A DNA stretch of 25,669 nt, taken from positions 1 to 25,669 of the forward strand of contig MPUH01001028.1 in NCBI GenBank assembly GCA_001970955.1, in the 5' to 3' direction. The notes below the pieces were generated by a model. It worked only from the letters and a program-made list of their open reading frames with translations. It made no database searches and was not told where the DNA came from. Positions 1-8,159 of this stretch are shown in pieces; position 1 is the stretch's first letter; every line of letters begins with the position of its first letter. This stretch comes from Stentor coeruleus. Its lineage: Eukaryota; Ciliophora; Heterotrichea; Heterotrichida; Stentoridae. The translations under genes were made by a program, and so were the position numbers.

Positions 1-439
1 TTCTTCCATTTCTTCCATCGATTATTGATGCATGATTTAAAGCATCTGTTAAGACCGCATCTTCTTTTGTTAGTAGAGCTTCGAATACCCCAGCATTAGC
101 ATCAAAGCAACTTGAGTATAAAATCGCATCTTCTGTACTATGGAATTTACTAATTTTTTCTTCGAGTTGTTTATGGATTGTTTGAGTTCCACAGATAAAC
201 CTTACAGAACTTAACCCGAATCCATATTTTTTAGCAGCTTCAATTGCTGGATTTGATGCAGCATCACTTCCACTGTATCCTAAATAATTATTTGCGCAAA
301 AGTTTAAAACTTCTTTTCCTTCGGTTGTGATATTCATGCCTTGCCTAGACGAAATTATTCTTTCCTTTTTGTATGTCCCAGCTTTACGGATATCTTCGAG
401 AAGGGTTTGGTATACACCTTTGAACTTAGAATAAGCCAT
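1..439 (-). CDS. GCAT: Glycine C-acetyltransferase (2-amino-3-ketobutyrate CoA ligase), N-terminal part
   Basis: The first 146 codons are in the window; the rest lies beyond the left edge. The family is a PLP-dependent alpha-oxoamine synthase that joins 2-amino-3-ketobutyrate (from threonine dehydrogenase) with CoA to give glycine and acetyl-CoA. The family signature runs in order: KERIISS near residue 27, NFCANNYLGYSG, YGFGLSSVRFICGTQ, FHSTEDAILYSSCFDANAG, and ALNHASIIDG at the edge. The PLP lysine is not reached. The ATG at 439-437 gives a start like that of bacterial Kbl, with no obvious mitochondrial presequence. After SIIDG the last few codons read RNGR, where the family has I-R-L-C-K, and the DNA there is a short GGAAGAAAT repeat, so the first ~16 bases may be an assembly-end error. 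It is divergent from the STPG-type gene at 912. Confidence 0.92.
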   Translation of the reverse strand, partial: MAYSKFKGVYQTLLEDIRKAGTYKKERIISSRQGMNITTEGKEVLNFCANNYLGYSGSDAASNPAIEAAKKYGFGLSSVRFICGTQTIHKQLEEKISKFHSTEDAILYSSCFDANAGVFEALLTKEDAVLTDALNHASIIDGRNGR

Positions 440-911
440 TTATTGGTGGAGGATTTTAATAGAGCCACAAATTTATTGGAAAGCAATTATGCTAAGAAGA
501 TAAAACTTTGATGGAGTTAAGTATTAAAATTTGTTTAGGCTACTGTAAAATATGTATTATAGAGAGAATTTAAGTCTTGGGTTTGAAAAATTTAGGGATC
601 TTTTCAGTTAGAATTATACTTATGATATTTAATAAGTTAGTTAAAGGCATTTCTATAGATTTTTTTAGGGTTTATTGAGAAGATTAGTAAAATTTTATTG
701 AGCTATAGTAATGAAAAATGTAAAATTTTTATTCCTTCTAAGACAAATTGCTATAAAATCAACAGTATTAACTCTTTCAGCTAATTTTCTAAAATTTATT
801 CATCTTCATATTTACTATAACTCATTCTTTTCCCTCTAAGATTCTATTTAAACCTTAAACAATTAATACACTTTTATTACTTGACAAAAATTTTTACATT
901 AAATTTTATAA
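440..911. other. Intergenic, divergent promoter region
   Basis: These 472 bases separate two divergently transcribed genes and must hold both promoters. The sequence is AT-rich. The part near 440-560 is G-rich on the plus strand and the part near 820-890 is C-rich, so each gene is preceded by a C-rich coding-strand flank. I see no RNA gene or repeat. Confidence 0.6.
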
Positions 912-1571
912 ATGTGGTTAGAGTCTGTAAAACGAAGAATCCAAGCTAAAAACCTAGTCTCTATTGCCGACCGCCTAGACGCTTCAGGTCTTATAAAAGA
1001 ATTTTATATAATTATCCGAAAAGCAAAACCAGTAGTAACTGCATCATACCAAAACGATTTTTTATCTATAATCCGAATCCTAACTGAAGAAGTCTGGAAA
1101 GAATGTAAACGTTCCAACTCTTTCCAAACCGACGAACAGCCAAAACCTCAAAATCTCTCCCTTGACAAAACCTTCGAAGCTCCTCCATCATCATCTAATC
1201 GCATCCACAAAAAAACTTTATCTTCAATCGACATCCAATCTTCATCAAGTCCAATAAAACCATTAAACACCTCTCTAAGTAAATCAAGAAACGAATCTTT
1301 TTTCTCAAGTCCCAAATATAAAAACCAAATTTCTCAAGAAATCGCTTATATGGTAAATTCCATTTAGTCAACTTTTTCTTATCCAAAAGGTATTGCAACA
1401 TTTACAAAAACAAGAAGAGTCACATCAAATAGTATACCAGATGTCCCAGGGCCAGGTAGTTATTTTTGTGACCCTCGTTTAACTCAAAATATTGTCTTCA
1501 ACTCTAATAAAACCCCAGTTCCTTCTTGTAGATCAACAAAAAGCCTTTCTTTATCCCTAATAAAATTTTAA
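912..1571 (+). CDS. PGPGSY-motif (STPG-type) protein, two exons
   Basis: A 214-residue protein from two exons, 912-1352 and 1368-1571, joined across a 15-nt intron. Without splicing the frame stops at the TAG that ends the intron. Residues 1-70 are probably helical (MWLESVKRRIQ onward) and not recognised. Residues 70-147 are rich in Ser, Lys and Pro. Exon 2 holds the motif P-G-P-G-S-Y at residues 174-179, typical of sperm-tail PG-rich (STPG/SHIPPO) repeats, which in known proteins bind ciliary or cortical microtubules. Only one clear copy is present, so the family call rests on a short motif. The stop is only 30 nt before the ATG of the ankyrin/SAM gene. Confidence 0.72.
1353..1367 (+). other. 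15-nt spliceosomal intron
   Basis: The intron is GTAAATTCCATTTAG. Removing it joins codon ATG (Met147) to TCA in frame and opens the exon carrying the PGPGSY motif. It has GTAAA at the 5' end, A at position 10 (likely branch point) and TAG at the 3' end, as in the other three introns here. Confidence 0.88.
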
Positions 1572-1601
1572 TTCGATAAAAAAAATATCATAAAAATTAT
1601 T

Positions 1602-3114
1602 ATGAGTATACAAGACTTGCATGCAGCTTGCAAAAGTGGGAATATTTCTGCGATAAAGTTATCTTTTCAGTCCAATCCAGGCAAAATCAATGAGAAAGAC
1701 TCACAGGTAAATGTAAATTAGCTTGGTTGGTCTCCTTTATACAGAACAGTGATTTCTGGCCGTATTGAAGCCACAAAATTTTTGTTGGAGCAAGGGGCTG
1801 ATCCAAACACGGCTAATAACTTAGGAGAAACCCCACTTCATCAGGCAGCCGATAACGGTAATTTTCTGATGGCAAAATTGCTGATAGAATACGGAGGTAA
1901 AGTTAATCATCAACAAAATGAAGGAGATACTCCATTACATCATTCAGCTTTTCGAGGAGATGCAGAAATGGTGCAGTTACTTCTTGATGCGAAAGGTGAT
2001 CCAAATATCAAAAATCGAGTAAGAAATGGTGCAGTTACTTCTTGATGCGAAAGGTGATCCAAATATCAAAAATCGAGTTGTAAATTTTATGTAGTCTGGA
2101 AGAACTCCTTTACACTATGCTGTTGACTGTGGGTATTTAGATTGTGTTAATTTAATGATTAAACACAAAGCAGATCCTTTTATCAAAGATAACGTCTCAA
2201 AAACAGCTTTTGATTTAACTCAAGACTCAGAGATTTTAGCAGTATTAGCTAAAAAACAAGAAGATGATATAGAAAAATATGATAAAAATGATGAAAGCGA
2301 GGAATTAAGCTTATTAGAATCTTTTGAAGAAGTGTTAGAAATTGATTATGAAAAAAAAAATCCTAAAATTGATGCTACAGATGATATGCTTATCAATGAA
2401 AAATCAGATTTCGATAGCGATTATAGCTCTGGAGATTTTGTTATACGCGGATCATTTTCTTCAAGTAAACTAACAGAGTTATTGAAAAACGGTAAAATTG
2501 AAACGACTGCAGTTAGCAGCCATAAAAGTACCTATCAAAATAAAATTGAAATCCATCCGATTTATAACTGGCTTGAGAAAATTAAACTAGCTCAATACTA
2601 TGAACATATAGTATCAGCTGGTTATTTAAATCTAGACCAGTTAATTAAAGATATCCCTGCTGCTTATAAAATCCTTTCCAACTACATAATTATTCCTGGA
2701 CATAGAAAAAGACTGATATTTTATTTAAATGAAGAAGCTGAGAGTGTAACAAGAAATTTCATGATATATAAAAAACGTAGTCAAAGTTTTTTTAGATGCT
2801 GTGGGATTTCTGGAAATAACACCCAAGGAATCAATTTAATCCCATCAATTTTGGACTGGCTAAGGGAAATTAATATGGATAATTATTTCACAAACTTCCT
2901 TGAAGCTGGTTATGATGATTACGAGTCTTTAGTTATGATGAATAACACTAACCTCGCTTTAACTGCTGAAAACCTAATTTCAGAAGTAAAAATAACAAAA
3001 GAACATCACATACGAAAAATATTAAAAAGAATCGAAGCTGATCATATGAACTTCTGTAGAAGACAGTCTATAAACAGGATTTCATTTGATGAACCGAAAA
3101 ATGTCGGCTTGTGA
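1602..3114 (+). CDS. Ankyrin-repeat and double SAM-domain protein (frame broken by a 58-nt duplication)
   Basis: Three exons: 1602-1706, 1722-2079 and 2095-3114. Exon 1 begins MSIQDLHAACKSGNIS, an ankyrin cap. Exon 2 carries repeats with GWSPLYRTVISGR, GETPLHQAADNGN and GDTPLHHSAFRGD; exon 3 continues with GRTPLHYAVDCGY. Then come an acidic linker and two SAM-like domains, about residues 288-350 (IHPIYNWLEKIKLAQYYE) and 384-451 (ILDWLREINMDNYFTNFLE), numbered on the collapsed model. Ankyrin/SAM proteins are generally scaffolds; partners cannot be read from sequence. A direct 58-nt duplication at 1964-2079 shifts the frame; with one copy the protein is 474 residues. The stop is TGA. The spacing to the upstream gene is 30 nt. 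Confidence 0.85.
1707..1721 (+). other. 15-nt spliceosomal intron
   Basis: The intron is GTAAATGTAAATTAG. It interrupts the first ankyrin repeat between codons CAG and CTT. Removal restores the ankyrin pattern L-G-W-S-P-L-Y-R; unspliced, the frame ends at the TAG inside it. Confidence 0.9.
1964..2079 (+). repeat. 58-nt tandem duplication inside ankyrin exon 2
   Basis: The segment starting AGAAATGGTGCAG at 1964 repeats from 2022 with 57 identical bases at a period of 58; one extra A sits at the junction. As 58 is not a multiple of three, it shifts the frame and leads to a stop at 2043-2045. The bases 2019-2034 (GTAAGAAATGGTGCAG) could be read as a 16-nt intron that would restore frame, but they lack the A at position 10 or 11 seen in the real introns. 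An assembly error or a recent mutation is more likely. Confidence 0.85.
2080..2094 (+). other. 15-nt spliceosomal intron
   Basis: The intron is GTAAATTTTATGTAG. Removal joins N-R-V to S-G-R-T-P-L-H, the start of the next ankyrin repeat. An 18-nt alternative starting at 2077 is also in frame and would give an exact 33-residue repeat, but 15 nt matches the other introns. Confidence 0.85.
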
Positions 3115-3180
3115 ATCTTGCGGGGTTTTTTAATTCTTTAGTTGAATAAATTTTACGATTATTTCGATTATTTAATTATT

Positions 3181-3666
3181 ATGGCTGCGATTTCAAAAGC
3201 TAGGTTAATACAAAAAGAAATCCAAGAGGTAAAAAAGAGATTATTTTATTAGAAAAAGAACTTAGGAGGAATGGGTTTGAGGAAGCTTTTCTAGCGAAAT
3301 TGTTGATACAAGAGAAACTTAGACAGGAAATGGTAAGTTTTATACTGAACTCTAACAACTGAGACAGAAAATTTAAAAATAAAACAGTCACAGGAAGAGG
3401 TTGAGAAACAAGAAACTGAGAATATGCGATCACTCAACAAATCGAAAAATCCCATAAAAAATCAACCCACCTAGAAAATTGAATCTAAAAAACCCCATGA
3501 ACTCTGAATAGCCAAACTAACAATCCCAAAACTAAACAGCAGCAATTCCATGTACAAAGATATAGAATTACTAAGCTGTATTTTAGTTGATAAAATGGGT
3601 GAATTAAGCGATATAACAAGTGATACCGAAGATTTAGAAGAAAAAATTAATAATCTGAATACTTAA
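3181..3666 (+). pseudogene. Decayed coiled-coil gene
   Basis: A start at 3181 reads MAAISKARLIQKEIQEVKK and then loses frame in a run of six A (3231-3236). One more A would continue into a charged helical stretch (LLEKELRRNGFEEAFLAKLL). A second frame break lies near 3330-3350, at GTAAGTTTTATACTG, which looks like an intron that has lost its AG. Further on, Gln/Glu-rich sequence contains an in-frame TAG near 3472 and a TGA near 3508, then reads through MYKDIELLSC and LEEKINNLNT to a TAA at 3664-3666. Four lesions within 490 bases suggest a pseudogene. No family is recognised. The last stop is only four bases before the thymidylate kinase ATG, so the remnant may now serve as its 5' region. Confidence 0.55.
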
Positions 3667-3670
3667 TAAT

Positions 3671-4270
3671 ATGAGAGGTGGGTTTATTGTATTAGAAGGT
3701 ATCGATAGGTCTGGAAAAAGTACACAAACAAAAAAGCTCCATAGTTTGATATCGAATTCTATGACAATGGCTTTTCCTAATAGAGAAACTGTTATTGCCT
3801 CAACAATAAGCGCTTATTTGACAACTTCAGTAACAGTTGATGATAGAGCGATTCATTTACTTTTTTCAGCTAATCGTTGGGAGTGTATTGGGAAGATTAA
3901 AGAACATATCAATGCTGGAAATTTTGTTATTATTGATAGATATGCGTATTCTGGAGTTGCATATTCAGCCGCCAAAGGTTTAGATTTAGAATGGTGTAAA
4001 GCTTCTGATGCTGGGCTGATAAGTCCAGATATTGTTTTTTATATGAGAATATCTCCTGATCAAGCAAAAAGTCGTTCAGAGTATGGTGAAGAAAGGTATG
4101 AAAAGATTGAATTTCAAAAAAAAGTTGCTGAGCAGTATGAGAAAATACTTTTTGGGCTTGAGAATTGTATTGAAATTGATGCGAACTTGTTAGAAAATGA
4201 TATTACGAATTTGTTAGTTTCACATATACAGGGCATAGATTTAACTAAGCCTTTAAAAACTTTGTGGTGA
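3671..4270 (+). CDS. DTYMK: Thymidylate kinase (dTMP kinase)
   Basis: A 199-residue protein, normal for the family. It phosphorylates dTMP to dTDP with ATP, an essential step in dTTP synthesis. The P-loop is G-I-D-R-S-G-K-S at residues 10-17. The dTMP-binding F-P-N-R-E-T is at 35-40, HLLFSANRW at 62-70, the D-R-Y motif at 89-91 within IIDRYAYSGVAYS, and the LID region R-S-E-Y-G-E-E-R-Y-E at 135-144. The Arg is in the P-loop, as in the eukaryotic (type I) enzyme. It has no introns and ends in TGA. The ATG is the first after an in-frame TGA at 3656-3658, so the start is firm. Confidence 0.96.
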   Translation: MRGGFIVLEGIDRSGKSTQTKKLHSLISNSMTMAFPNRETVIASTISAYLTTSVTVDDRAIHLLFSANRWECIGKIKEHINAGNFVIIDRYAYSGVAYSAAKGLDLEWCKASDAGLISPDIVFYMRISPDQAKSRSEYGEERYEKIEFQKKVAEQYEKILFGLENCIEIDANLLENDITNLLVSHIQGIDLTKPLKTLW

Positions 4271-4356
4271 AAATAGAAAAATAGGATTAGATTATAGAGA
4301 TATTTTTTTTAATTTTGGTTAGATTTATTATTTAAATATTCAACTAATTAATAAGC

Positions 4357-4737
4357 TTATATTCTAATTCCTCTGTTCCAACAATCTTGGCATATATATG
4401 CCCTTCTATTGTCTTTTTTAGTGCCACATGGGCCAGTTCTTTCTCCACTAGCACCCATATATTGTCCATCTCTTGTAAAGCAATTAGTAATTCTCCCACA
4501 ACAAGTTGTAGATAGAAGGGTTTTATCATTTCTTCCATTCATTTTTTCTATAAAATCATAAGGAGATTTTACAATTTCTCCTATTTGAGGACCAAACGTG
4601 CTTATTGCATGAATAATTGGTGATGCAATACTTCCTTTATATGGAGGAGGCTGTGAATACTCACTTTTTTTAAAGGATCCATCTGCATGCTTCACATATA
4701 ATTCCCCTTCTATATAAACAAAATCTCTGTCTCCCAT
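4357..4737 (-). CDS. Small Cys-rich protein of unknown function
   Basis: A 126-residue protein I do not recognise. The first half is acidic and aromatic (MGDRDFVYIEGELYVKH), followed by a proline stretch and possible helices. The last third holds six cysteines, C79, C80, C86, C104, C116 and C119, ending in a C-x2-C-W knuckle (ICQDCW), which suggests a zinc-binding fold. There is no signal peptide or membrane segment. It is convergent with thymidylate kinase, with 86 bases between the stops, and divergent from the E1-like gene at 5256. Codon use resembles its neighbours. Homology searching would be needed for any function. Confidence 0.7.
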   Translation of the reverse strand: MGDRDFVYIEGELYVKHADGSFKKSEYSQPPPYKGSIASPIIHAISTFGPQIGEIVKSPYDFIEKMNGRNDKTLLSTTCCGRITNCFTRDGQYMGASGERTGPCGTKKDNRRAYICQDCWNRGIRI

Positions 4738-5255
4738 AATTAATTATAATTTAATTAGAGTTAAAATTATGTCTATATTTTGTTTTGAAGATAAATTTTA
4801 ACCCATTTTTTTAAACTCTTGCATATTTTTGATTAAAATATAAAACATATGATTATATCAGGATTTGTAAATTAAAAAAAAATTATTGTACCTAGAAAGT
4901 AACTGATAAAGTGCAAAGAAGTAAATATTTTCTCAATTTCAATTTCAATGCATAAATAATATCATGATGTTACTGATTTAAAATAGATACAATTTTATTT
5001 TGTTGCTGTAGTAGACAAATTTTTAATAAGAACTTTAGAGTATTTAATAACTATTCAATAATTATTCCACTATTATAAATCTAAATTTCTAATACTGGGT
5101 ATACAAAAAAATGCTCTTTGATTAAAAACTACTTTGAGATAGTATTAGTATTTAAAAGTAGGCATCTTAATTCCAACCATCCCCGCCAACTTTAAAAAAT
5201 CTTAACCTAAATCAAAAGACTATAAAAACTTCTCTTATGAAAACAAAATAATATA
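4738..5255. other. Intergenic, divergent promoter region
   Basis: These 518 AT-rich bases lie between the Cys-rich gene (-) and the E1-like gene (+). The stretch 5165-5250 is C-rich on the plus strand and includes CCCCGCCAAC at 5181-5190, unusual for this composition. No RNA gene or repeat is visible. Confidence 0.55.
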
Positions 5256-8159
5256 ATGGCGGAAATATCAAGGTTTTACTCCAGACAAACAGCAGCTTTA
5301 GGTCCAGAAAGTTTCCACAAAGTCCAACACCTCCATGTATTAGTTTCAGGGCTGAGAGGTCCAGGAATAGAATGTGCTAAAAACCTAATTCTCTGTGGAG
5401 TAGGTGAAGTGACAATCCATGACGATACAATTTTATCTTTCGAAGAACTGGCATCAAGCTTCTTCCTCAGTTCACCAAGTGAAATCCCTAAAAGCCCATC
5501 AGGTGAAAAATCAAAATCTTCAGCTCCAAAGCATGAATCAGGGCAAAAAACACGTTCCCAAGCCTACCTTGGAGTACTTCAAGCTTTAAACCCTCAAGTA
5601 AAAGTATTTTCTAAAGAAGGTCGACTTGATGAAGCTTTTATAAGTCAGTTTTCTCTAGTTATTTTCACAGAAAGCAACTTATCTAGTTTGATCCATCTTA
5701 ACCATTTCTGTAGGACTAAAAATCCTCCAATCGGCTTTATATGTTGTGAAAATTGGGGTGCTTTTGGGTATATGTTTGTAGATTTCGGCCCTGAATTTAT
5801 TACTTATGATAAAACTGGAGAAGAAAACCGTAGTTATTATATAAGCAATATCACTAAAGAAAACCCTGGGATTGTTACGGTATATGATAGACATTATTTA
5901 CAAGATGGCAATTATGTGATTTTTAAAGAAGTACAAGGTATGGAAGAAATCAATAATACACCACCAAGACCAATTCGAGTTGTTAATAATAACTCTTTTT
6001 CTATTGAAGATACAACAGGGTATTCATTTTATCTTAAAGAAGGTGTTGCTGAACATTTCAAAATCCCAGACAAAATCAGGTTTAAATCTTTAGAAGTGAA
6101 TATGACTAAACCAACACTTGTAGCTGAAAATATCCGTCGTGCAGAACATCTGCATATAATAACCAGAGCTATTTCTGAATATGCAAAACTTCATAATGAG
6201 CTTCCAGGGTTAAATAATGATCATGATGCATCTCAAGTTTTACTTATAGCTCAGTCTATAAACGAGTCATCCAAAGAAAGCAACCATCTTTTTGTTGAAG
6301 AAATCGATAAAACACTTCTTTATAAAATCAGCCATAACGCTCGTTGGCAATTAGCAGTTTTTTCAGCATATTGGGGTGGTCTTTTATGTTCAGAAGTTAT
6401 AAAATTCACAGGTAAATACACACCTCTTACACAATGGATGAATTATGATTGGCTTGATCTAGTCCCTGAAGGTAAAAAAAACGTTATAACTGAAATAAAT
6501 TCACATTTAGCCAAATCAAGAGGGATTATTGTTGGTGTTGGTGCTCTTGGTAGTGAAGTTTTAAAATTATGTGTACAATCTGGGGTAAAAGATTTTATAG
6601 TTGCTGATAAAGGTAAAATTAAACAATCAGATTGTCATTTATTATATTCATCAGAGGCTATAGGGCAACAAAAAGCTATGGTCGCATGTGAAAGATTATC
6701 TGCTAAAGATGATCATTTAAGAATTAGATGTGAAAATAATGATATTGCTGCTATTGATATTAGTGATAATGAATGGGATGGGATTCATTGGGTTATAAGT
6801 GCTGTTGATAATCATTCAAGTAGAGAAGCTATTGATAAACTTTGTGTATGGCATGAAAAACCTATGATTGAAGGAAGTTTTAGTGGGACTTTTGGGTTAT
6901 GTAATGTGTATAAACCTTTTGTTTCACAGTCGTATTGTGAAGCTGTAGCGAATCCTGAAAAACCTACAAGTCAAGAGATTATTATGAATTTTCCTTATAA
7001 TATTGATCATTGTATTGAATATGCGAAAATCAGATTTAAAGTTTATTTTAATGAAGCTGTTTTAGAACTTAGGACGTTTTTAGAAGACCCAACTGGACAT
7101 TTAGCTTTGATTCCTGAAAGTGAAAAGTACTCGAAAATGCATATTTTGTATACGTATTTAGAAATACTTCAACATAATTCTTATGAGGAATGTTTGAAGT
7201 ATAGTAGGGAAAAATTCACTGATTTTTTCCATGAAACGATTTCTAAGCTGTTACAGAATTATCCACAGGATTGTAAAGATTCTGATGGGAAAACTTTTTG
7301 GACAGGGTTTAAGAAAATACCGATATCAACACCATTTGAGAATACTGATGATATTCATGTGCAGTTTGTAGAAAGTTTTGCTTGTTTGCTTGCTGGGGTT
7401 TTAGGGATTGCTGTGGGAAAAATACCGGCGAAGGATATGAAGGAAGGACATTCACAGTTGAGGACACATACTGTTGCTGATTTACAGGCGATATTATCTG
7501 CGTGGAAAGATCAACATTTTTTATCACAAGTAAATCCAGCTTATTTTGATGCTGACAACAACATCCACAGTCTTTTTGTGTATAGTTTATCAACTATAAG
7601 GGCCAGGTGTTATAAAATCCTTGAAATCGATAGATTTACCACAGAAATTATAGCTGGAAATATAAACGGATGTCTCTCAAGCACATGCAGTATAGTCGCA
7701 TCTTGTATCTGCATAGAATTATATAGACTATTTGGCCACAACAATAAAAACATCAATTTTAACCTTGGCAGTAACAATTTTGTCACCTACGAACCTGCTA
7801 AACCAAAGCAAAATTTTTCAGTCGATTATCATCCTGAACTTGAAGCTCCAGTCAAAGCTATACCAGAAGGTTTCACAGTTTGGGATAAAATGAAAATCTG
7901 TGGGCCTTTGACATTAAATGGGTTAATTGAAATGTTTAATAATCAGCACAATCTTAAAGTCAATCTGATTTCTGTAGCAAAAAAATGCTTGTTTAATGGG
8001 TTTTCTGAAGGGAATGAAAATATGGAAAAAACATTTGAAGAACTGTTTAGTGAGTGTAGAGAACGTGGGGAAAAATCTTTGAGGATTGAAGTATCGTGTG
8101 AAGAGAATAATACAGGAATTGATGTTTTGACACCGGTGATTAAGTATATTCTTAGTTAG
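5256..8159 (+). CDS. Ubiquitin-activating-enzyme (UBA1/UBA6)-like protein, probable pseudoenzyme
   Basis: A single 967-residue exon with full E1 architecture. The inactive adenylation half starts RFYSRQTAALG and has LVSGLRGPGIECAKNLIL; a Ser-rich insert lies at 71-100. The FCCH domain is near 200-280 (NPGIVTVYDR, EVQGMEEIN), the active-adenylation-like half begins at GVGALG (427-432), the SCCH region spans about 555-760, and the C-terminal ubiquitin-fold domain is near 850-967. Catalytic features are missing. Aligned without gaps between E-K (568-569) and N-F-P (578-580), the cysteine of P-x-C-T-L-x-x-F-P is Glu574. The S-N-L-N-R-Q motif is shortened to S-D-C-H (458-461), the second Asp of D-x-D is Gly453, and the linker carrying Y-D-R-Q is deleted. 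Asp518 and Lys473 remain. It may bind ubiquitin-like proteins without thioester transfer. Confidence 0.88.
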   Translation: MAEISRFYSRQTAALGPESFHKVQHLHVLVSGLRGPGIECAKNLILCGVGEVTIHDDTILSFEELASSFFLSSPSEIPKSPSGEKSKSSAPKHESGQKTRSQAYLGVLQALNPQVKVFSKEGRLDEAFISQFSLVIFTESNLSSLIHLNHFCRTKNPPIGFICCENWGAFGYMFVDFGPEFITYDKTGEENRSYYISNITKENPGIVTVYDRHYLQDGNYVIFKEVQGMEEINNTPPRPIRVVNNNSFSIEDTTGYSFYLKEGVAEHFKIPDKIRFKSLEVNMTKPTLVAENIRRAEHLHIITRAISEYAKLHNELPGLNNDHDASQVLLIAQSINESSKESNHLFVEEIDKTLLYKISHNARWQLAVFSAYWGGLLCSEVIKFTGKYTPLTQWMNYDWLDLVPEGKKNVITEINSHLAKSRGIIVGVGALGSEVLKLCVQSGVKDFIVADKGKIKQSDCHLLYSSEAIGQQKAMVACERLSAKDDHLRIRCENNDIAAIDISDNEWDGIHWVISAVDNHSSREAIDKLCVWHEKPMIEGSFSGTFGLCNVYKPFVSQSYCEAVANPEKPTSQEIIMNFPYNIDHCIEYAKIRFKVYFNEAVLELRTFLEDPTGHLALIPESEKYSKMHILYTYLEILQHNSYEECLKYSREKFTDFFHETISKLLQNYPQDCKDSDGKTFWTGFKKIPISTPFENTDDIHVQFVESFACLLAGVLGIAVGKIPAKDMKEGHSQLRTHTVADLQAILSAWKDQHFLSQVNPAYFDADNNIHSLFVYSLSTIRARCYKILEIDRFTTEIIAGNINGCLSSTCSIVASCICIELYRLFGHNNKNINFNLGSNNFVTYEPAKPKQNFSVDYHPELEAPVKAIPEGFTVWDKMKICGPLTLNGLIEMFNNQHNLKVNLISVAKKCLFNGFSEGNENMEKTFEELFSECRERGEKSLRIEVSCEENNTGIDVLTPVIKYILS

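Noticed and set aside
2019..2034. 16-nt intron in the duplicated ankyrin segment
   Set aside because: It restores frame but lacks the A at position 10 or 11, has an unusual GTAAG...GCAG composition and lengthens an ankyrin repeat by 14 residues; a duplication artefact explains it better.
3508..3511. Reading TGA as Trp (Blepharisma code) to rescue the frame at 3181-3666
   Set aside because: The thymidylate kinase and ankyrin/SAM genes end at TGA at the expected length, and Trp is always TGG in the long genes. The same region also has a TAG.
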